From Roseovarius gahaiensis (GTDB taxonomy: Bacteria; Pseudomonadota; Alphaproteobacteria; Rhodobacterales; Rhodobacteraceae): DNA of 64,000 nt. The stretch lies in NCBI RefSeq assembly GCF_011601345.1, contig NZ_JAAORB010000007.1:1-64000 (forward strand), written 5' to 3'. The notes under the pieces are model-generated. The model did not search any database, was not told the DNA's origin, and saw only the letters and a program-made list of their open reading frames with translations. The first letter of the stretch is position 1, and every line of letters starts with the position of its first letter. The position numbers were made by a program, and so were the translations under genes. Below, piece by piece: positions 7,296-16,331 of this stretch.

Positions 7296-7565
7296 ATGTC
7301 GATTACTGTAGAAGAAAAAGCCCGTGTGATGAAAGACTTCGCAACCAAAGACGGCGACACAGGTTCGCCCGAGGTGCAGGTTGCGATCCTTACCTCGCGC
7401 ATCGCGACACTGACCGAGCATTTCAAGACCCACAAAAAAGACAACCACGGTCGCCGTGGTCTTTTGAAGATGGTCGCACAGCGCCGCAAGTTGCTGGACT
7501 ACCTGAAAGCCAAGGATGAGGCGCGGTATCGTGACCTGATCAAGCGTTTGGGCATCCGCCGTTAA
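7296..7565 (+). CDS. rpsO: 30S ribosomal protein S15
   Basis: 89 residues, the standard length. Conserved S15 signatures are present: [31 protein letters not shown] and [10 protein letters not shown]15 binds the central domain of 16S rRNA early in 30S assembly and in enteric bacteria represses its own translation. AAAAGGAGA precedes ATG 7296 at good spacing. The gene is followed by a strong terminator and then pnp, the common bacterial rpsO-pnp order, so pnp may be expressed partly by readthrough. Confidence 0.98.
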   Translation: MSITVEEKARVMKDFATKDGDTGSPEVQVAILTSRIATLTEHFKTHKKDNHGRRGLLKMVAQRRKLLDYLKAKDEARYRDLIKRLGIRR

Positions 7566-7590
7566 GCGCTGCGATTTGAACGTCTTGAAA

Positions 7591-7619
7591 ACGCCCGCAC
7601 CCGTTGCGGGCGTTTTTTT
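7591..7619 (+). terminator. Rho-independent terminator after rpsO
   Basis: Eight-base arms ACGCCCGC and GCGGGCGT around a seven-base loop, followed by seven T. It starts 26 bases past the rpsO stop and separates rpsO from pnp. Confidence 0.92.
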
Positions 7620-7745
7620 GTTGGGGTGTGGTCGATGATCCCGATGTAAAGCGCAAATTGCTTTCCAAATCGCGCGTTCTGCTGTATGGCGCGCGTATCT
7701 GAGACGTGACGCTTTGACCCCGGCGCATGTGAGGATGAAGGGGTC

Positions 7746-7803
7746 GGCGGCAATGGGGCCGCCATTGAAACGGAGGACCCGGGATACGCCCGGGAGGGCC
7801 TCC
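7746..7803 (+). promoter_or_regulatory. Two consecutive hairpins in the pnp leader
   Basis: Hairpin 1 has arms GGCGGC (7746-7751) and GCCGCC (7758-7763). Hairpin 2 has an outer stem GGAGG/CCTCC (7772-7776 with 7799-7803) and an inner CCCGGG/CCCGGG stem (7778-7783 with 7789-7794) closing a five-base loop. It ends 15 bases before the pnp ATG. In E. coli a pnp leader stem-loop is cut by RNase III and PNPase then represses its own synthesis; this layout suggests a comparable control, which is inference. Confidence 0.55.
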
Positions 7804-7818
7804 AGTTAGGAAACGACG

Positions 7819-9954
7819 ATGTTCAACGAAGTTAAAAAATCAATCCAGTGGGGCGAGGAAACGCTGACACTGGAAACGGGTAAGGTTGCCCGTCAGGCAG
7901 ATGGCTCGGTCATCGCCACGCTTGGTGAAACCTCGGTCATGGCGAACGTGACCTTTGCCAAAGCCCCCAAGCCCGGTATGGATTTCTTTCCGCTGACCGT
8001 GCACTACCAAGAGAAATACTATGCCGCAGGCAAAGTGCCCGGCGGCTTTTTCAAGCGTGAGGCGCGGCCTACCGAAAAGGAAACGCTGACTGCACGCCTG
8101 ATCGACCGTCCGGTTCGTCCGCTGTTTGTGCCGGGCTTCAAAAATGAAACGCTGGTCATGTGCACCGTGCTGTCGCACGATCTGGTCAATGACCCCGATA
8201 TGGTGGCGATGATTGCCGCGTCGGCTGCGCTGACCATTTCGGGCGCGCCGTTCATGGGGCCGATCGCAGGCTGCCGTGTGGGCTATGAGGGTGGCGACTA
8301 CATCCTGAACCCCGATGTCGAAGACATGCACGACCTGCGCAACAACCCCGATCAACGCCTTGATCTGGTCGTTGCCGGCACCAAAGACGCCGTGATGATG
8401 GTGGAATCGGAAGCCTACGAGCTGTCCGAGGAAGAAATGCTGGGCGCCGTGAATTTCGCGCATGAACAGATCCAGCCGGTGATCGATATGATCATCGATC
8501 TGGCCGAGGACGCCGCGAAAGAGCCGTTTGATTTCACTCCGCCGGATTACTCCGAGCTGTACGAGGCCGTGAAAGCCGCCGGTGAAGACAAGGTGCGTGC
8601 CGCCTATGCCATCACCGACAAGCAGGAACGCACCACCGCCGTGGCCGACGCCAAAGAGGCGATCAAAGAGGCGCTGACCGAGGCGCAGTTGGAAGACCCC
8701 AACCTGAGCGCGGCCCTGAAAAAGCTGGAAGCGACCGTTCTACGTGGCGATGTGGTGAAATCGGGCAAGCGGATTGACGGGCGTAGCCTTGATACTGTGC
8801 GCCAGATTGTTTCCGAAACCGGTATTTTGCCGCGTACGCATGGCTCGGCCCTGTTTACCCGTGGCGAAACGCAGGGTCTTGTGGTGACCACGCTGGGCAC
8901 CGGCGACGATGAACAGATCATCGACGCGCTGCACGGTAATTTCCGCTCGAACTTCTTGCTGCACTACAACTTCCCGCCCTATTCGGTTGGTGAAGCGGGC
9001 CGCGTTGGCCCTCCGGGTCGCCGCGAAGTGGGCCACGGTAAACTGGCATGGCGCGCCCTTCAGGCCGTTTTGCCTGCCGCAACCGATTTCCCTTATACCA
9101 TCCGCGTCGTGTCTGAGATCACCGAGTCCAACGGCTCGTCCTCGATGGCGTCGGTCTGTGGTGGGTCTTTGTCGATGATGGATGCAGGCGTTCCGCTTAA
9201 GGCACCGGTGGCCGGTGTGGCCATGGGCCTGATCCTTGAAGAAGATGGTGACTATGCCGTTCTGACAGACATTCTGGGTGACGAAGATCACTTGGGTGAT
9301 ATGGACTTCAAGGTGGCGGGCACCGAAAACGGCATCACCTCGCTGCAGATGGACATCAAGGTTGCGGGCATCACGCCCGAGATCATGAAGAAAGCGCTGG
9401 CACAGGCCAAAGACGGCCGCCTGCACATTCTGAAAGAGATGGCCAATGCACTGACCGAAGCTAGCGAATTTTCGGTTCACGCACCGCGGATCGAAACCAT
9501 GACCGTTCCCACAGACAAGATCCGTGAAGTGATCGGGTCGGGTGGCAAGGTTATCCGTGAAATCGTCGAAGTGTCCGGCGCGAAGGTCGACATCAACGAT
9601 GACGGCGTGATCAAGATCGCCTCGCCCAACAACGAAGCGATCCAGAAAGCCTATGAGATGATCCATTCGATCGTCGCCGAGCCTGAAGAGGGTGCAATTT
9701 ACAAAGGCAAGGTCGTCAAGATCGTTGATTTCGGTGCTTTCGTGAACTTCTTTGGCAAGCGCGATGGCTTGGTGCATGTCAGCCAGATCGAAAACCGCCG
9801 TCTGAACCATCCGTCTGACGTTCTGAAAGAAGGTCAGGATGTTTGGGTCAAACTGCTGGGCTTTGATGATCGTGGCAAGGTACGCCTGTCGATGAAGATG
9901 ATTGATCAAGAAACCGGCGAAGAAATGACGAAAGAGGATGCGGCCGACGCGTAA
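7819..9954 (+). CDS. pnp: Polyribonucleotide nucleotidyltransferase (PNPase)
   Basis: 711 residues, the usual length. Two RNase PH domains (about 1-220 and 310-540, the second with SGKRIDGR and [10 protein letters not shown]) flank an alpha-helical linker. A KH domain follows (about 550-615, [14 protein letters not shown]) and an S1 domain (about 620-690, [18 protein letters not shown]). The enzyme degrades RNA 3' to 5' with phosphate and works in the degradosome and in mRNA and sRNA turnover. AGGAAACGACG precedes the ATG. It is transcribed with or after rpsO and ends at its own terminator. Confidence 0.98.
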   Translation: MFNEVKKSIQWGEETLTLETGKVARQADGSVIATLGETSVMANVTFAKAPKPGMDFFPLTVHYQEKYYAAGKVPGGFFKREARPTEKETLTARLIDRPVRPLFVPGFKNETLVMCTVLSHDLVNDPDMVAMIAASAALTISGAPFMGPIAGCRVGYEGGDYILNPDVEDMHDLRNNPDQRLDLVVAGTKDAVMMVESEAYELSEEEMLGAVNFAHEQIQPVIDMIIDLAEDAAKEPFDFTPPDYSELYEAVKAAGEDKVRAAYAITDKQERTTAVADAKEAIKEALTEAQLEDPNLSAALKKLEATVLRGDVVKSGKRIDGRSLDTVRQIVSETGILPRTHGSALFTRGETQGLVVTTLGTGDDEQIIDALHGNFRSNFLLHYNFPPYSVGEAGRVGPPGRREVGHGKLAWRALQAVLPAATDFPYTIRVVSEITESNGSSSMASVCGGSLSMMDAGVPLKAPVAGVAMGLILEEDGDYAVLTDILGDEDHLGDMDFKVAGTENGITSLQMDIKVAGITPEIMKKALAQAKDGRLHILKEMANALTEASEFSVHAPRIETMTVPTDKIREVIGSGGKVIREIVEVSGAKVDINDDGVIKIASPNNEAIQKAYEMIHSIVAEPEEGAIYKGKVVKIVDFGAFVNFFGKRDGLVHVSQIENRRLNHPSDVLKEGQDVWVKLLGFDDRGKVRLSMKMIDQETGEEMTKEDAADA

Positions 9955-9980
9955 GCGTCCTGACCGTATCGCAAGACAGG

Positions 9981-10008
9981 GCCCCGGCATCGCTGCCGGG
10001 GCTTTTTT
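9981..10008 (+). terminator. Rho-independent terminator after pnp
   Basis: Nine-base arms GCCCCGGCA and TGCCGGGGC with a four-base loop, then six T. It begins 26 bases past the pnp stop. Confidence 0.93.
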
Positions 10009-10053
10009 GGTGGGCAAAAATTACGCAACGTCAGGTAGAAATTGATTTCAAAG

Positions 10054-10069
10054 GTATGGAATACCATAC
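10054..10069. promoter_or_regulatory. Operator-like palindrome in a convergent intergenic gap
   Basis: GTATGGAATACCATAC is a six-base perfect inverted repeat with a four-base centre, resembling the half-sites used by GntR-family repressors. The gap 10009-10224 is AT-richer than its surroundings, and both flanking genes end towards it, so no annotated start is served by this site. It may be a leftover of a lost gene or the control site of an unannotated small RNA. No coding frame is supported in the gap. Confidence 0.3.
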
Positions 10070-10224
10070 GGGACGAATCATAGTTTTTTCCCCATGATCT
10101 CGCACGGCGCTTGCTGCAAAGTTACACGTGTGGCGAGTTTCATGTTCCAAGTGCCATTTAAGTGAGTGCCGTGTTCTTAGTAAGCTGGTCGTGCCAGATC
10201 ACTTGCGGATCTGTGCTCCGGTCA

Positions 10225-10248
10225 GGCCCCGGTGGAAACGCCGGGGCC
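10225..10248 (-). terminator. Hairpin after the GMC oxidoreductase gene
   Basis: Eight-base arms GGCCCCGG and CCGGGGCC with an eight-base loop, ten bases past the stop on the minus strand. It lacks a clear T-run, so it is likely but not certain to be a terminator. Confidence 0.55.
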
Positions 10249-10257
10249 GCTACTGCC

Positions 10258-11841
10258 TCAGCTGTCCGCATGAATCATGTCGGCGGCCTTTTCAGCAATC
10301 ATGATCGTGGGCGAGTTGGTGTTGCCGCTGGTGATAGTGGGCATCACACTGGCATCCACGACGCGTAGCCCATTAAGCCCGCGCAGGCGTAACCGTGCAT
10401 CAAGCGGTGCGCCATCCTCGGGGCCCATATGCACCGTGCCCACAGGATGAAAGATGGTGGTCCCGATGTCGCCCGCAGCCCTGATCAAATCGGCCTCGGA
10501 TTCGGCCGATGAACCGGGTCTAAGCTCTTGCGGGTCGTATTGTTGCATCTGGGCCTGTTGCATAATCTGCCGAGTCAGGCGGATGGATGCGGCGGCGACC
10601 TGCCGGTCGCCTTCTGTCGAAAGGTAATTCGGTGCAATCTCGGGCGCGTCTTGCGGATTCGGCGAGGTGATCGCGATATGTCCACGGCTTTCGGGGCGCA
10701 GGTTGCACACACTGGCCGTCAGGCCGGGGAAATCGTGCAACGGCTGGCCGAACGCATCCAGTGTCAGGGGTTGAACGTGATACTCAAGGTCCGGCGTGGC
10801 CAGATCGGGGCGGGATTTGGCAAACGCCCCCAATTGGCTGGGCGCCATCGACATCGGCCCCGAGCGCCGCAGCAGATACTCCAACCCGATCGCAGCCTTG
10901 CCCCACAGTGAATTGGCCAGCGTGTTCAGGGTTTTTGCCCCGCTCAACCGCCACGCACAGCGCAATTGCAAATGGTCTTGCAGGTTTCGCCCGATCATCG
11001 GCTGATCAAGCTGCGTTTCGATCCCGTTCCGCTGCAACAAATCGCCGGGGCCGATGCCTGATAGTTGCAAGATTTGCGGGCTTCCGATGGCACCAGCACA
11101 CAGGATGACCTCGCCACTGGCATGGGCGGTTTTCACGGTGCCGCCCTGTTCGTATTCGACGCCAATGGCGCGCGCGCCGTCCAGCAAAACCCGGTGTGTC
11201 TGGGCCTGTGTTTCAACCTTGAGCGTTTCACCACTGCGCGCTCCCAAAAAGGCGCGGGCCGTGTTCAGCCGCCAGCCCTTGCGTTGGTTAACCTTGAAAT
11301 ACCCCACGCCTTCGTTGTTGCCGGTGTTGAAATCATCGGTTTCCGGCAACCCGGCGGCCATGGCGGCTTGTTTCCAGTGGTCCAGAACATCCCAATGCAG
11401 GCGCTGGTTATCAACCCGCCACTCGCCGCCGGTGCCGTGCATTTCGGACGGTCCGTCAACGTAATCTTCCGAGCGTTTGAAGTAGGGCAGAACGTCATCC
11501 CAACCCCAGCCGGGATTGCCCATTTGCCGCCAGCTGTCATAGTCGGCGGCCTGACCGCGCAGATACAACATGCCGTTGATCGAACTGCACCCACCCAAGC
11601 CCTTGCCGCGCGGGTATATCAGGGATCGACCGTTCAGGCCTGCCTCTTCAACGGTGCGAAAACACCAATCGGTGCGGGGGTTTCCGATGCAGTAAAGATA
11701 CCCCATCGGGATATGAATCCAGTGATAATTGTCACGCCCGCCCGCCTCAAGAAGCAGCACCTTGTGGCCCTTTTTGCTTAGCCGATTGGCCAGAACGCAC
11801 CCGGCGCTGCCTGCGCCAACGATGATGTAATCCCACTGCAT
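10258..11841 (-). CDS. GMC-family flavin oxidoreductase (choline/alcohol dehydrogenase-like)
   Basis: 527 residues from ATG 11841. The FAD motif GAGSAGC (9-15) opens the protein, followed by LEAGG and the GMC signature around 80-100 ([16 protein letters not shown]). A second GMC signature lies near 255 ([15 protein letters not shown]). The C-terminus has the active-site region [10 protein letters not shown] and the final FAD segment [14 protein letters not shown]. The family oxidises choline, alcohols, polyethylene glycols or sugars; the sequence does not settle the substrate. No betB, betI or choline transporter gene lies nearby, so a pure betaine-synthesis role is doubtful. The Lrp-type regulator upstream on the same strand (59 bases away) more likely serves alanine dehydrogenase. 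Confidence 0.85.
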   Translation of the reverse strand: MQWDYIIVGAGSAGCVLANRLSKKGHKVLLLEAGGRDNYHWIHIPMGYLYCIGNPRTDWCFRTVEEAGLNGRSLIYPRGKGLGGCSSINGMLYLRGQAADYDSWRQMGNPGWGWDDVLPYFKRSEDYVDGPSEMHGTGGEWRVDNQRLHWDVLDHWKQAAMAAGLPETDDFNTGNNEGVGYFKVNQRKGWRLNTARAFLGARSGETLKVETQAQTHRVLLDGARAIGVEYEQGGTVKTAHASGEVILCAGAIGSPQILQLSGIGPGDLLQRNGIETQLDQPMIGRNLQDHLQLRCAWRLSGAKTLNTLANSLWGKAAIGLEYLLRRSGPMSMAPSQLGAFAKSRPDLATPDLEYHVQPLTLDAFGQPLHDFPGLTASVCNLRPESRGHIAITSPNPQDAPEIAPNYLSTEGDRQVAAASIRLTRQIMQQAQMQQYDPQELRPGSSAESEADLIRAAGDIGTTIFHPVGTVHMGPEDGAPLDARLRLRGLNGLRVVDASVMPTITSGNTNSPTIMIAEKAADMIHADS

Positions 11842-11900
11842 GACGGTCGCCTCCTCAATGCTGTAACGGTAGCGAAATCCCAGCCTGCCGCAAGGCTTGC

Positions 11901-12359
11901 TCAGACGGGCAGGGCTGTTGTGCTGAACACCGTCCGCAGGGCAAAACTGGATTGCATCTTGGCGACGCTGGGCAGGCGGGTCAGGTATTGGCGGTGGATG
12001 CGGGCGAAATCCTCGGTGCTTTCGGCCACGACCTTGAGGATATAATCCGCAGCACCCGCCGTCAGGTGGCATTCCAGCACGTCAGGTATACGCGCCACGG
12101 CCTTTTCAAAGGCTTCCAGCACTTCGTCGGCTTGGGTGGACAGGGTGATTTCCACGAATATCGTGGCCGAGACACCCAGTTTGCGGGCATCCAGAAGCGC
12201 GACATAGTCGCGGATATACCCTTCGGATTCCAATCTCTGCACGCGCCGGTGACAGGCGCTGGCGGACAGATTTACGCTTTCGGCCAGATCGGCGTTGGAG
12301 ATGCGCCCACGCTTTTGAAGAACCTGAAGCAAACGACGATCCATCGCATCAAGTGCCAT
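11901..12359 (-). CDS. Lrp/AsnC-family transcriptional regulator (AldR-like)
   Basis: 152 residues. An N-terminal winged HTH (DRRLLQVLQKRGRISNADLAESVNLSAS region) is joined to a RAM ligand-binding domain (about 65-140) with the glycine-containing turn TAGAADYILKV. Family members sense amino acids and form octamers. It is divergent from alanine dehydrogenase, and two TTCGCAG repeats lie between them. In other bacteria such a regulator (AldR) controls ald in response to alanine, so the same job is inferred here. The start is the ATG at 12359. Confidence 0.88.
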   Translation of the reverse strand: MALDAMDRRLLQVLQKRGRISNADLAESVNLSASACHRRVQRLESEGYIRDYVALLDARKLGVSATIFVEITLSTQADEVLEAFEKAVARIPDVLECHLTAGAADYILKVVAESTEDFARIHRQYLTRLPSVAKMQSSFALRTVFSTTALPV

Positions 12360-12372
12360 ACTTGAAATACCT

Positions 12373-12399
12373 TTCGCAGATTTCGAACTATATTCGCAG
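12373..12399. promoter_or_regulatory. Direct repeats TTCGCAG between lrp-type gene and ald
   Basis: TTCGCAG occurs at 12373-12379 and 12393-12399, exactly 20 bases apart, so both lie on one face of the helix. TTTCGAA lies between them. Lrp-type octamers bind such phased repeats. The position, just upstream of the regulator and about 100 bases before ald, suits a shared operator. Confidence 0.45.
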
Positions 12400-12496
12400 C
12401 TTATTCACAAAAAACAAAAAATTGCGACGGAAATTTCAATCCGATTGTGCGCGGTTTGTGAGACTATGATGACACTTCAGGAGGAGGAGCCCCCCA

Positions 12497-13615
12497 ATGA
12501 AAATCGGATGCCCGACCGAAATCAAACCACAGGAATTCCGTGTTGGCATGACGCCGAATGCAGCACAAGAGGCCGTGGCGCATGGCCATGAGGTGTTTAT
12601 TCAGGCCGGTGCCGGTAAAGGCGCGGGCTTTGAGGATGCGGATTATCAGGCCGCTGGCGCCGCAATCATCGACACGCCCGGGGAAATTTTTGCCACTGCC
12701 GACATGATCGTGAAGGTGAAAGAGCCGCAAGCGGCTGAACGCAAGATGCTGCGGGAGGGTCAGGTGTTGTTCACTTATCTGCACCTTGCCCCGGATCCTG
12801 CACAAACCAAGGATTTGCTGGAATCAGGCTGTACCGCGATTGCCTATGAAACCGTGACCGATGGCAACGGCGGCCTGCCGCTACTGGCCCCCATGTCCGA
12901 GGTGGCCGGGCGACTGGCCCCGCAAGTGGGGGCGTATACGCTGCAAAAGGCCAATGGCGGGCGCGGCGTGCTGATGGGCGGTGTGCCGGGTGTTGGCCCG
13001 GCCAAGGTGCTTGTGGTCGGTGGCGGTGTTGTCGGCACACATGCGGCGCGGATTGCTGCGGGCATGGGCGCGGATGTCACCGTGCTGGACCGTTCGTTGG
13101 CCCGCTTGCGGTATCTTGATGACGTATTTGGCAATGTGTTCAACACCGGCTATTCGTCGGCCGGTTTGCTGGCCGAGCATCTGACACAGGCCGATATGGT
13201 GATCGGTGCGGTGCTGATCCCCGGTGCCGAAGCCCCCAAGCTGGTCCGGCGCGATCAATTTCCGACGATGAAACCCGGCTCGGTTCTGGTCGATGTGGCC
13301 ATCGACCAAGGCGGGTGTTTCGAGACCTCCAAGGCGACCACCCATGCCGATCCGATCTACGAGGTGGACGGGATCATGCATTATTGCGTGGCCAATATGC
13401 CGGGGGCCGTGGCGCGCACCTCGACCATCGCGCTGGGCAACGCGACCATGCCGTTCATGCTGGCGCTTGCTGACAAAGGGTGGAAACAGGCCTGCGCCGA
13501 TGATCCGCATCTGCTGAACGGTCTGAATGTCCATGCCGGGCAGTTGACCTATTACGCCGTGGGCATGGCGCTGGGAATCGACGTGATTTCGCCCGAGAAG
13601 GTGATCAAAGGCTAA
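12497..13615 (+). CDS. ald: Alanine dehydrogenase
   Basis: 372 residues, full length. It converts L-alanine, NAD and water reversibly to pyruvate, ammonia and NADH. The residues known from the mycobacterial enzyme fall at the same numbers: R15, K75, H96 and D270. The nucleotide-binding turn VVGGGVVGTHAA lies at about 173-184. GGAGGAGG lies just upstream of the ATG. It is divergent from an Lrp/AsnC regulator, which probably induces it on alanine. The likely role is use of alanine as carbon and nitrogen source or ammonia assimilation. Confidence 0.97.
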   Translation: MKIGCPTEIKPQEFRVGMTPNAAQEAVAHGHEVFIQAGAGKGAGFEDADYQAAGAAIIDTPGEIFATADMIVKVKEPQAAERKMLREGQVLFTYLHLAPDPAQTKDLLESGCTAIAYETVTDGNGGLPLLAPMSEVAGRLAPQVGAYTLQKANGGRGVLMGGVPGVGPAKVLVVGGGVVGTHAARIAAGMGADVTVLDRSLARLRYLDDVFGNVFNTGYSSAGLLAEHLTQADMVIGAVLIPGAEAPKLVRRDQFPTMKPGSVLVDVAIDQGGCFETSKATTHADPIYEVDGIMHYCVANMPGAVARTSTIALGNATMPFMLALADKGWKQACADDPHLLNGLNVHAGQLTYYAVGMALGIDVISPEKVIKG

Positions 13616-13618
13616 GGC

Positions 13619-13649
13619 GCGGCCCCTCGTCGCCCCCGACCGGGGCCGC
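13619..13649 (+). terminator. GC-rich hairpin after ald
   Basis: Eight-base arms GCGGCCCC and GGGGCCGC with a 15-base loop, beginning three bases past the ald stop. No T-run follows, so termination is only suggested. Confidence 0.4.
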
Positions 13650-13742
13650 CTCGGGCGGGGCTGTCCCGGTTTGCGATTTGCAAAATGGCTTGAGGCACCG
13701 CGCCGGCCCGGCTAGGACACCGGAGCAAAGGAGTGCAGCATC

Positions 13743-14846
13743 ATGAGCCTCAATACGTTTGGTCACCTGTTTCGCGTCACCACATGGGGGGAAAGCCACG
13801 GGCCGGCCCTTGGGGCCACCGTGGATGGCTGCCCGCCGGGCATTGCCGTGGACGAGGTGTTTTTGCAGCAGTGGCTGGACAAGCGTCGGCCGGGGCAGAA
13901 CAAGAACACCACGCAGCGGCAAGAGCCTGATGCGGTCAAGATCCTGTCAGGTGTCTTCGATGGCCAGACCACCGGCACGCCGATCCAATTGATGATCGAA
14001 AACACCGACCAGCGCAGCCGTGATTACGGTGAGATTGCCCAGACGTTTCGCCCCGGCCACGCCGATATCACCTATCACCAGAAATACGGGCTGCGCGATT
14101 ATCGCGGCGGCGGGCGCAGTTCGGCGCGCGAAACCGCGGCGCGCGTTGCTGCCGGTGGTGTGGCGCGGGCGGCGTTGAACGCGTTGATCCCGGGCATCGC
14201 GGTCAAGGGCTATATGACGCGCATGGGTGAGGTCACGATCGACCGCGACCGGTTTGACTGGGATGCGATCGACGGCAATGATTTCTGGATTCCCGATGCC
14301 GCCGCCGCGCCCGAGTGGGAGGCCTATCTGCAACGACTGCGCAAGAACAAGAACTCGGTCGGGGCCGAGATCGAGGTCGTGGCGCGTGGTTTGCCTGCCG
14401 GTCTGGGCGCGCCGGTTTATGGCAAGCTGGATACCGATCTGGCCGCAGCGATGATGTCGATCAATGCCGTCAAAGGTGTCGAGCTGGGCGAGGGCATGGC
14501 CGCTGCACGGTTGACCGGAACCGAAAACGCCGATGAAATTTTCATGGGCGAACATGGCCCAGAATATTCGTCGAACCATGCCGGGGGCATTCTGGGGGGA
14601 ATTTCCACGGGGCAGGACGTGGTGGTGCGCTTCGCGGTTAAGCCGACCTCGTCGATCCTGACGCCGCGCCGCTCGATCCGAATGGATGGCACCGCGACCG
14701 AGGTTGTGACCAAAGGCCGGCATGACCCCTGTGTTGGGATCCGGGCGGTGCCTGTCGCCGAGGCGATGATGGCCTGCGTGGTGCTGGATCATTTCCTACT
14801 GCATCGGGGGCAGGTCGGCGAAGGGCCACGCGGCACCATCGGGTGA
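13743..14846 (+). CDS. aroC: Chorismate synthase
   Basis: 367 residues. It makes chorismate from 5-enolpyruvylshikimate 3-phosphate using reduced FMN, the last step of the shikimate pathway. Signatures visible: [18 protein letters not shown] near the N-terminus, [15 protein letters not shown] (about 45-60), and [15 protein letters not shown] (about 120-135). GGAG lies upstream of ATG 13743. It lies alone after ald, and its 3' end faces the DMT exporter gene, with a repeated hairpin element between them. Confidence 0.97.
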   Translation: MSLNTFGHLFRVTTWGESHGPALGATVDGCPPGIAVDEVFLQQWLDKRRPGQNKNTTQRQEPDAVKILSGVFDGQTTGTPIQLMIENTDQRSRDYGEIAQTFRPGHADITYHQKYGLRDYRGGGRSSARETAARVAAGGVARAALNALIPGIAVKGYMTRMGEVTIDRDRFDWDAIDGNDFWIPDAAAAPEWEAYLQRLRKNKNSVGAEIEVVARGLPAGLGAPVYGKLDTDLAAAMMSINAVKGVELGEGMAAARLTGTENADEIFMGEHGPEYSSNHAGGILGGISTGQDVVVRFAVKPTSSILTPRRSIRMDGTATEVVTKGRHDPCVGIRAVPVAEAMMACVVLDHFLLHRGQVGEGPRGTIG

Positions 14847-14884
14847 TCTGATTGTGCGCCTGCGGCGCGCAGGTTTTTGGGTAT

Positions 14885-14933
14885 GAGGGGCGCTGCCCCT
14901 CAAACTCCCCGGGATATTTTTGAACAGAAGAAG
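14885..14933. repeat. 3'-UTR repeat element, copy 1 (hairpin plus conserved 29-base block)
   Basis: A hairpin with arms GAGGGGC (14885-14891) and GCCCCTC (14895-14901) is followed by a 29-base block (14905-14933) identical to one at 63688-63716. A diverged inverted copy lies at 51721-51750. Read on the minus strand, the block begins 33 bases after the stop of the DMT exporter gene and then runs into the hairpin, the same order as in the other two copies. Confidence 0.75.
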
Positions 14934-14966
14934 GGGTGACCGGGGGGCAGCGTGGAAAGCCTTGGG

Positions 14967-15842
14967 TCAGGCGGGGGCTTGCTTTTGGCGCGACAGTTGG
15001 ACGGCCAGAATGCCCGCCATCACGATCGCGACGCCAACCATATCGGTCAGGCCAAGGGTTTCGCCTAGAATGACGGCGGCGATTGCAACTCCCAGAAACG
15101 GATTGAGAAAGTGAAACGTGGCCGCCTTGATGGCGCCGATCCGGTTGACCAGCTTGAACCAGACCAAGGTGGCGGCCAGACCGGGAATCAGCGTGGTGTA
15201 TATGAAGGCCGCGATCAACTGCCAGCTCCAGTCTATGACCAGAGGCTCAAAGCTGAGGCCGACGACACCCAAAGCGACGCTGCCCACCAGCATTTGCAGG
15301 CCGACGATCATCAAAAAGTTGCCGCCCGAGGTGGCCCCGCGCACCGCCAGAGTGGCCAGCGTGAGCGCAAGAACGCCGCCGATGCATAGCCCAACACCGT
15401 AAAGGTCAGCACCGCCTTGCAGGCGTGAGCCCATGATGATGCCGACACCGATGACGCCAGCAACCAGCCCCATTCCACCCACCAAGCCGATCCGTTGACC
15501 GAGCAAAGCCCAACTTGCCAGCCCGACCAATAGCGGCATGGTCGAGGCGATGATCGCGGCCAGCGAGGCCTCGACCGTCCGCATCGCCATGAAATACATG
15601 CCAAGATACAATGCGTTTTGACAAATGCCGAAGATGATCGTTGCGCGCCATTGGGGGCGTGTCAGCCGCCAGCTTTGGCGCAGCGCCAAGGCGATCAGCA
15701 CCCCAAAGATGCCCGACACCAGAAACCGCAGGCTGAGTGCTGTCAGCGGTGGGGCAGATGCCACGATGATCCGGGCCGAGGTAAAGGCGCTGGACCACAT
15801 GACGGCAAACGCCAACCCCATCAAGATCGCACGGATATCCAA
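14967..15842 (-). CDS. DMT-superfamily exporter (EamA domains)
   Basis: 291 residues with ten hydrophobic segments in two homologous halves, the EamA layout. The N-terminal half opens FAVMWSSAFTSARI, typical of EamA/RhaT transporters, and the C-terminal half contains LVWFKLVNRIGAIKAATFHFLNPF, with the family's usual last-helix pattern. Such inner-membrane proteins export amino acids, metabolites or drugs by proton antiport; the substrate cannot be read. The gene stands alone on the minus strand, and its 3' end is shared with aroC across the repeat element. Confidence 0.85.
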   Translation of the reverse strand: MDIRAILMGLAFAVMWSSAFTSARIIVASAPPLTALSLRFLVSGIFGVLIALALRQSWRLTRPQWRATIIFGICQNALYLGMYFMAMRTVEASLAAIIASTMPLLVGLASWALLGQRIGLVGGMGLVAGVIGVGIIMGSRLQGGADLYGVGLCIGGVLALTLATLAVRGATSGGNFLMIVGLQMLVGSVALGVVGLSFEPLVIDWSWQLIAAFIYTTLIPGLAATLVWFKLVNRIGAIKAATFHFLNPFLGVAIAAVILGETLGLTDMVGVAIVMAGILAVQLSRQKQAPA

Positions 15843-15860
15843 TATGTGTCTCCCGAATTG

Positions 15861-15889
15861 AAAAGGGCCGCCTGCTTGGGCGACCCTTT
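15861..15889 (-). terminator. Terminator after the HU gene
   Basis: On the minus strand AAAGGGTCGCCC pairs imperfectly with GGCGGCCCTTTT (one mismatched position), ending in four T. It starts 24 bases past the HU stop, a usual distance. Confidence 0.7.
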
Positions 15890-15913
15890 CCTAAACGCGC
15901 GGTCTTTGCAAGA

Positions 15914-16201
15914 TCAGCCGTTCACGCTGTCCTTGAGGGCCTTGGCGATGGTCATCTTGACAACCTTGTCGGCCTCTTTCTTGATCTGTTCACCGGTGGC
16001 AGGGTTGCGCACCATACGCTCGGGGCGTTCGCGGCAGTAGATTTTGCCAACGCCGGGCAGGGTGACGGCGCCGCCGTTGGATACTTCGCGGGTGATGATC
16101 GCGATCACGGAATCCAATGCGGTGCTTGCAGATTTCTTATCAGCGCCCATTTCTTCGGCCAGGGCTGCGACAAGCTGTGTTTTGGTCATCGGTTTTGCCA
16201 T
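15914..16201 (-). CDS. HU-family DNA-binding protein
   Basis: 95 residues from ATG 16201, chosen because GGAG lies just upstream and the HU fold begins at once (KTQLVAALAEEM). The beta-arm region GVGKIYCRERPERMVRNPATG contains the R-N-P-x-T-G tip that intercalates into bent DNA. HU-type proteins compact the nucleoid and help repair and recombination. One Cys in the arm is unusual but the fold is intact. The gene is monocistronic with its own terminator. Confidence 0.93.
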   Translation of the reverse strand: MAKPMTKTQLVAALAEEMGADKKSASTALDSVIAIITREVSNGGAVTLPGVGKIYCRERPERMVRNPATGEQIKKEADKVVKMTIAKALKDSVNG

Positions 16202-16331
16202 TTCATGGTCTCCTTCAACTGCCCTGCGTTTGGGCCTCATGTGCAGATTTTAACTGTATGTTGTGACCAAACACAATGAATAGTGGCGAAAAGCAAGTGG
16301 TTTTCATGGGTTTTGTGGGGATTTTGCGGCG

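Noticed and set aside
8740-10017. A 425-codon open frame antisense to pnp
   Set aside because: Shadow of pnp; no motif, no ribosome site, low-complexity composition.
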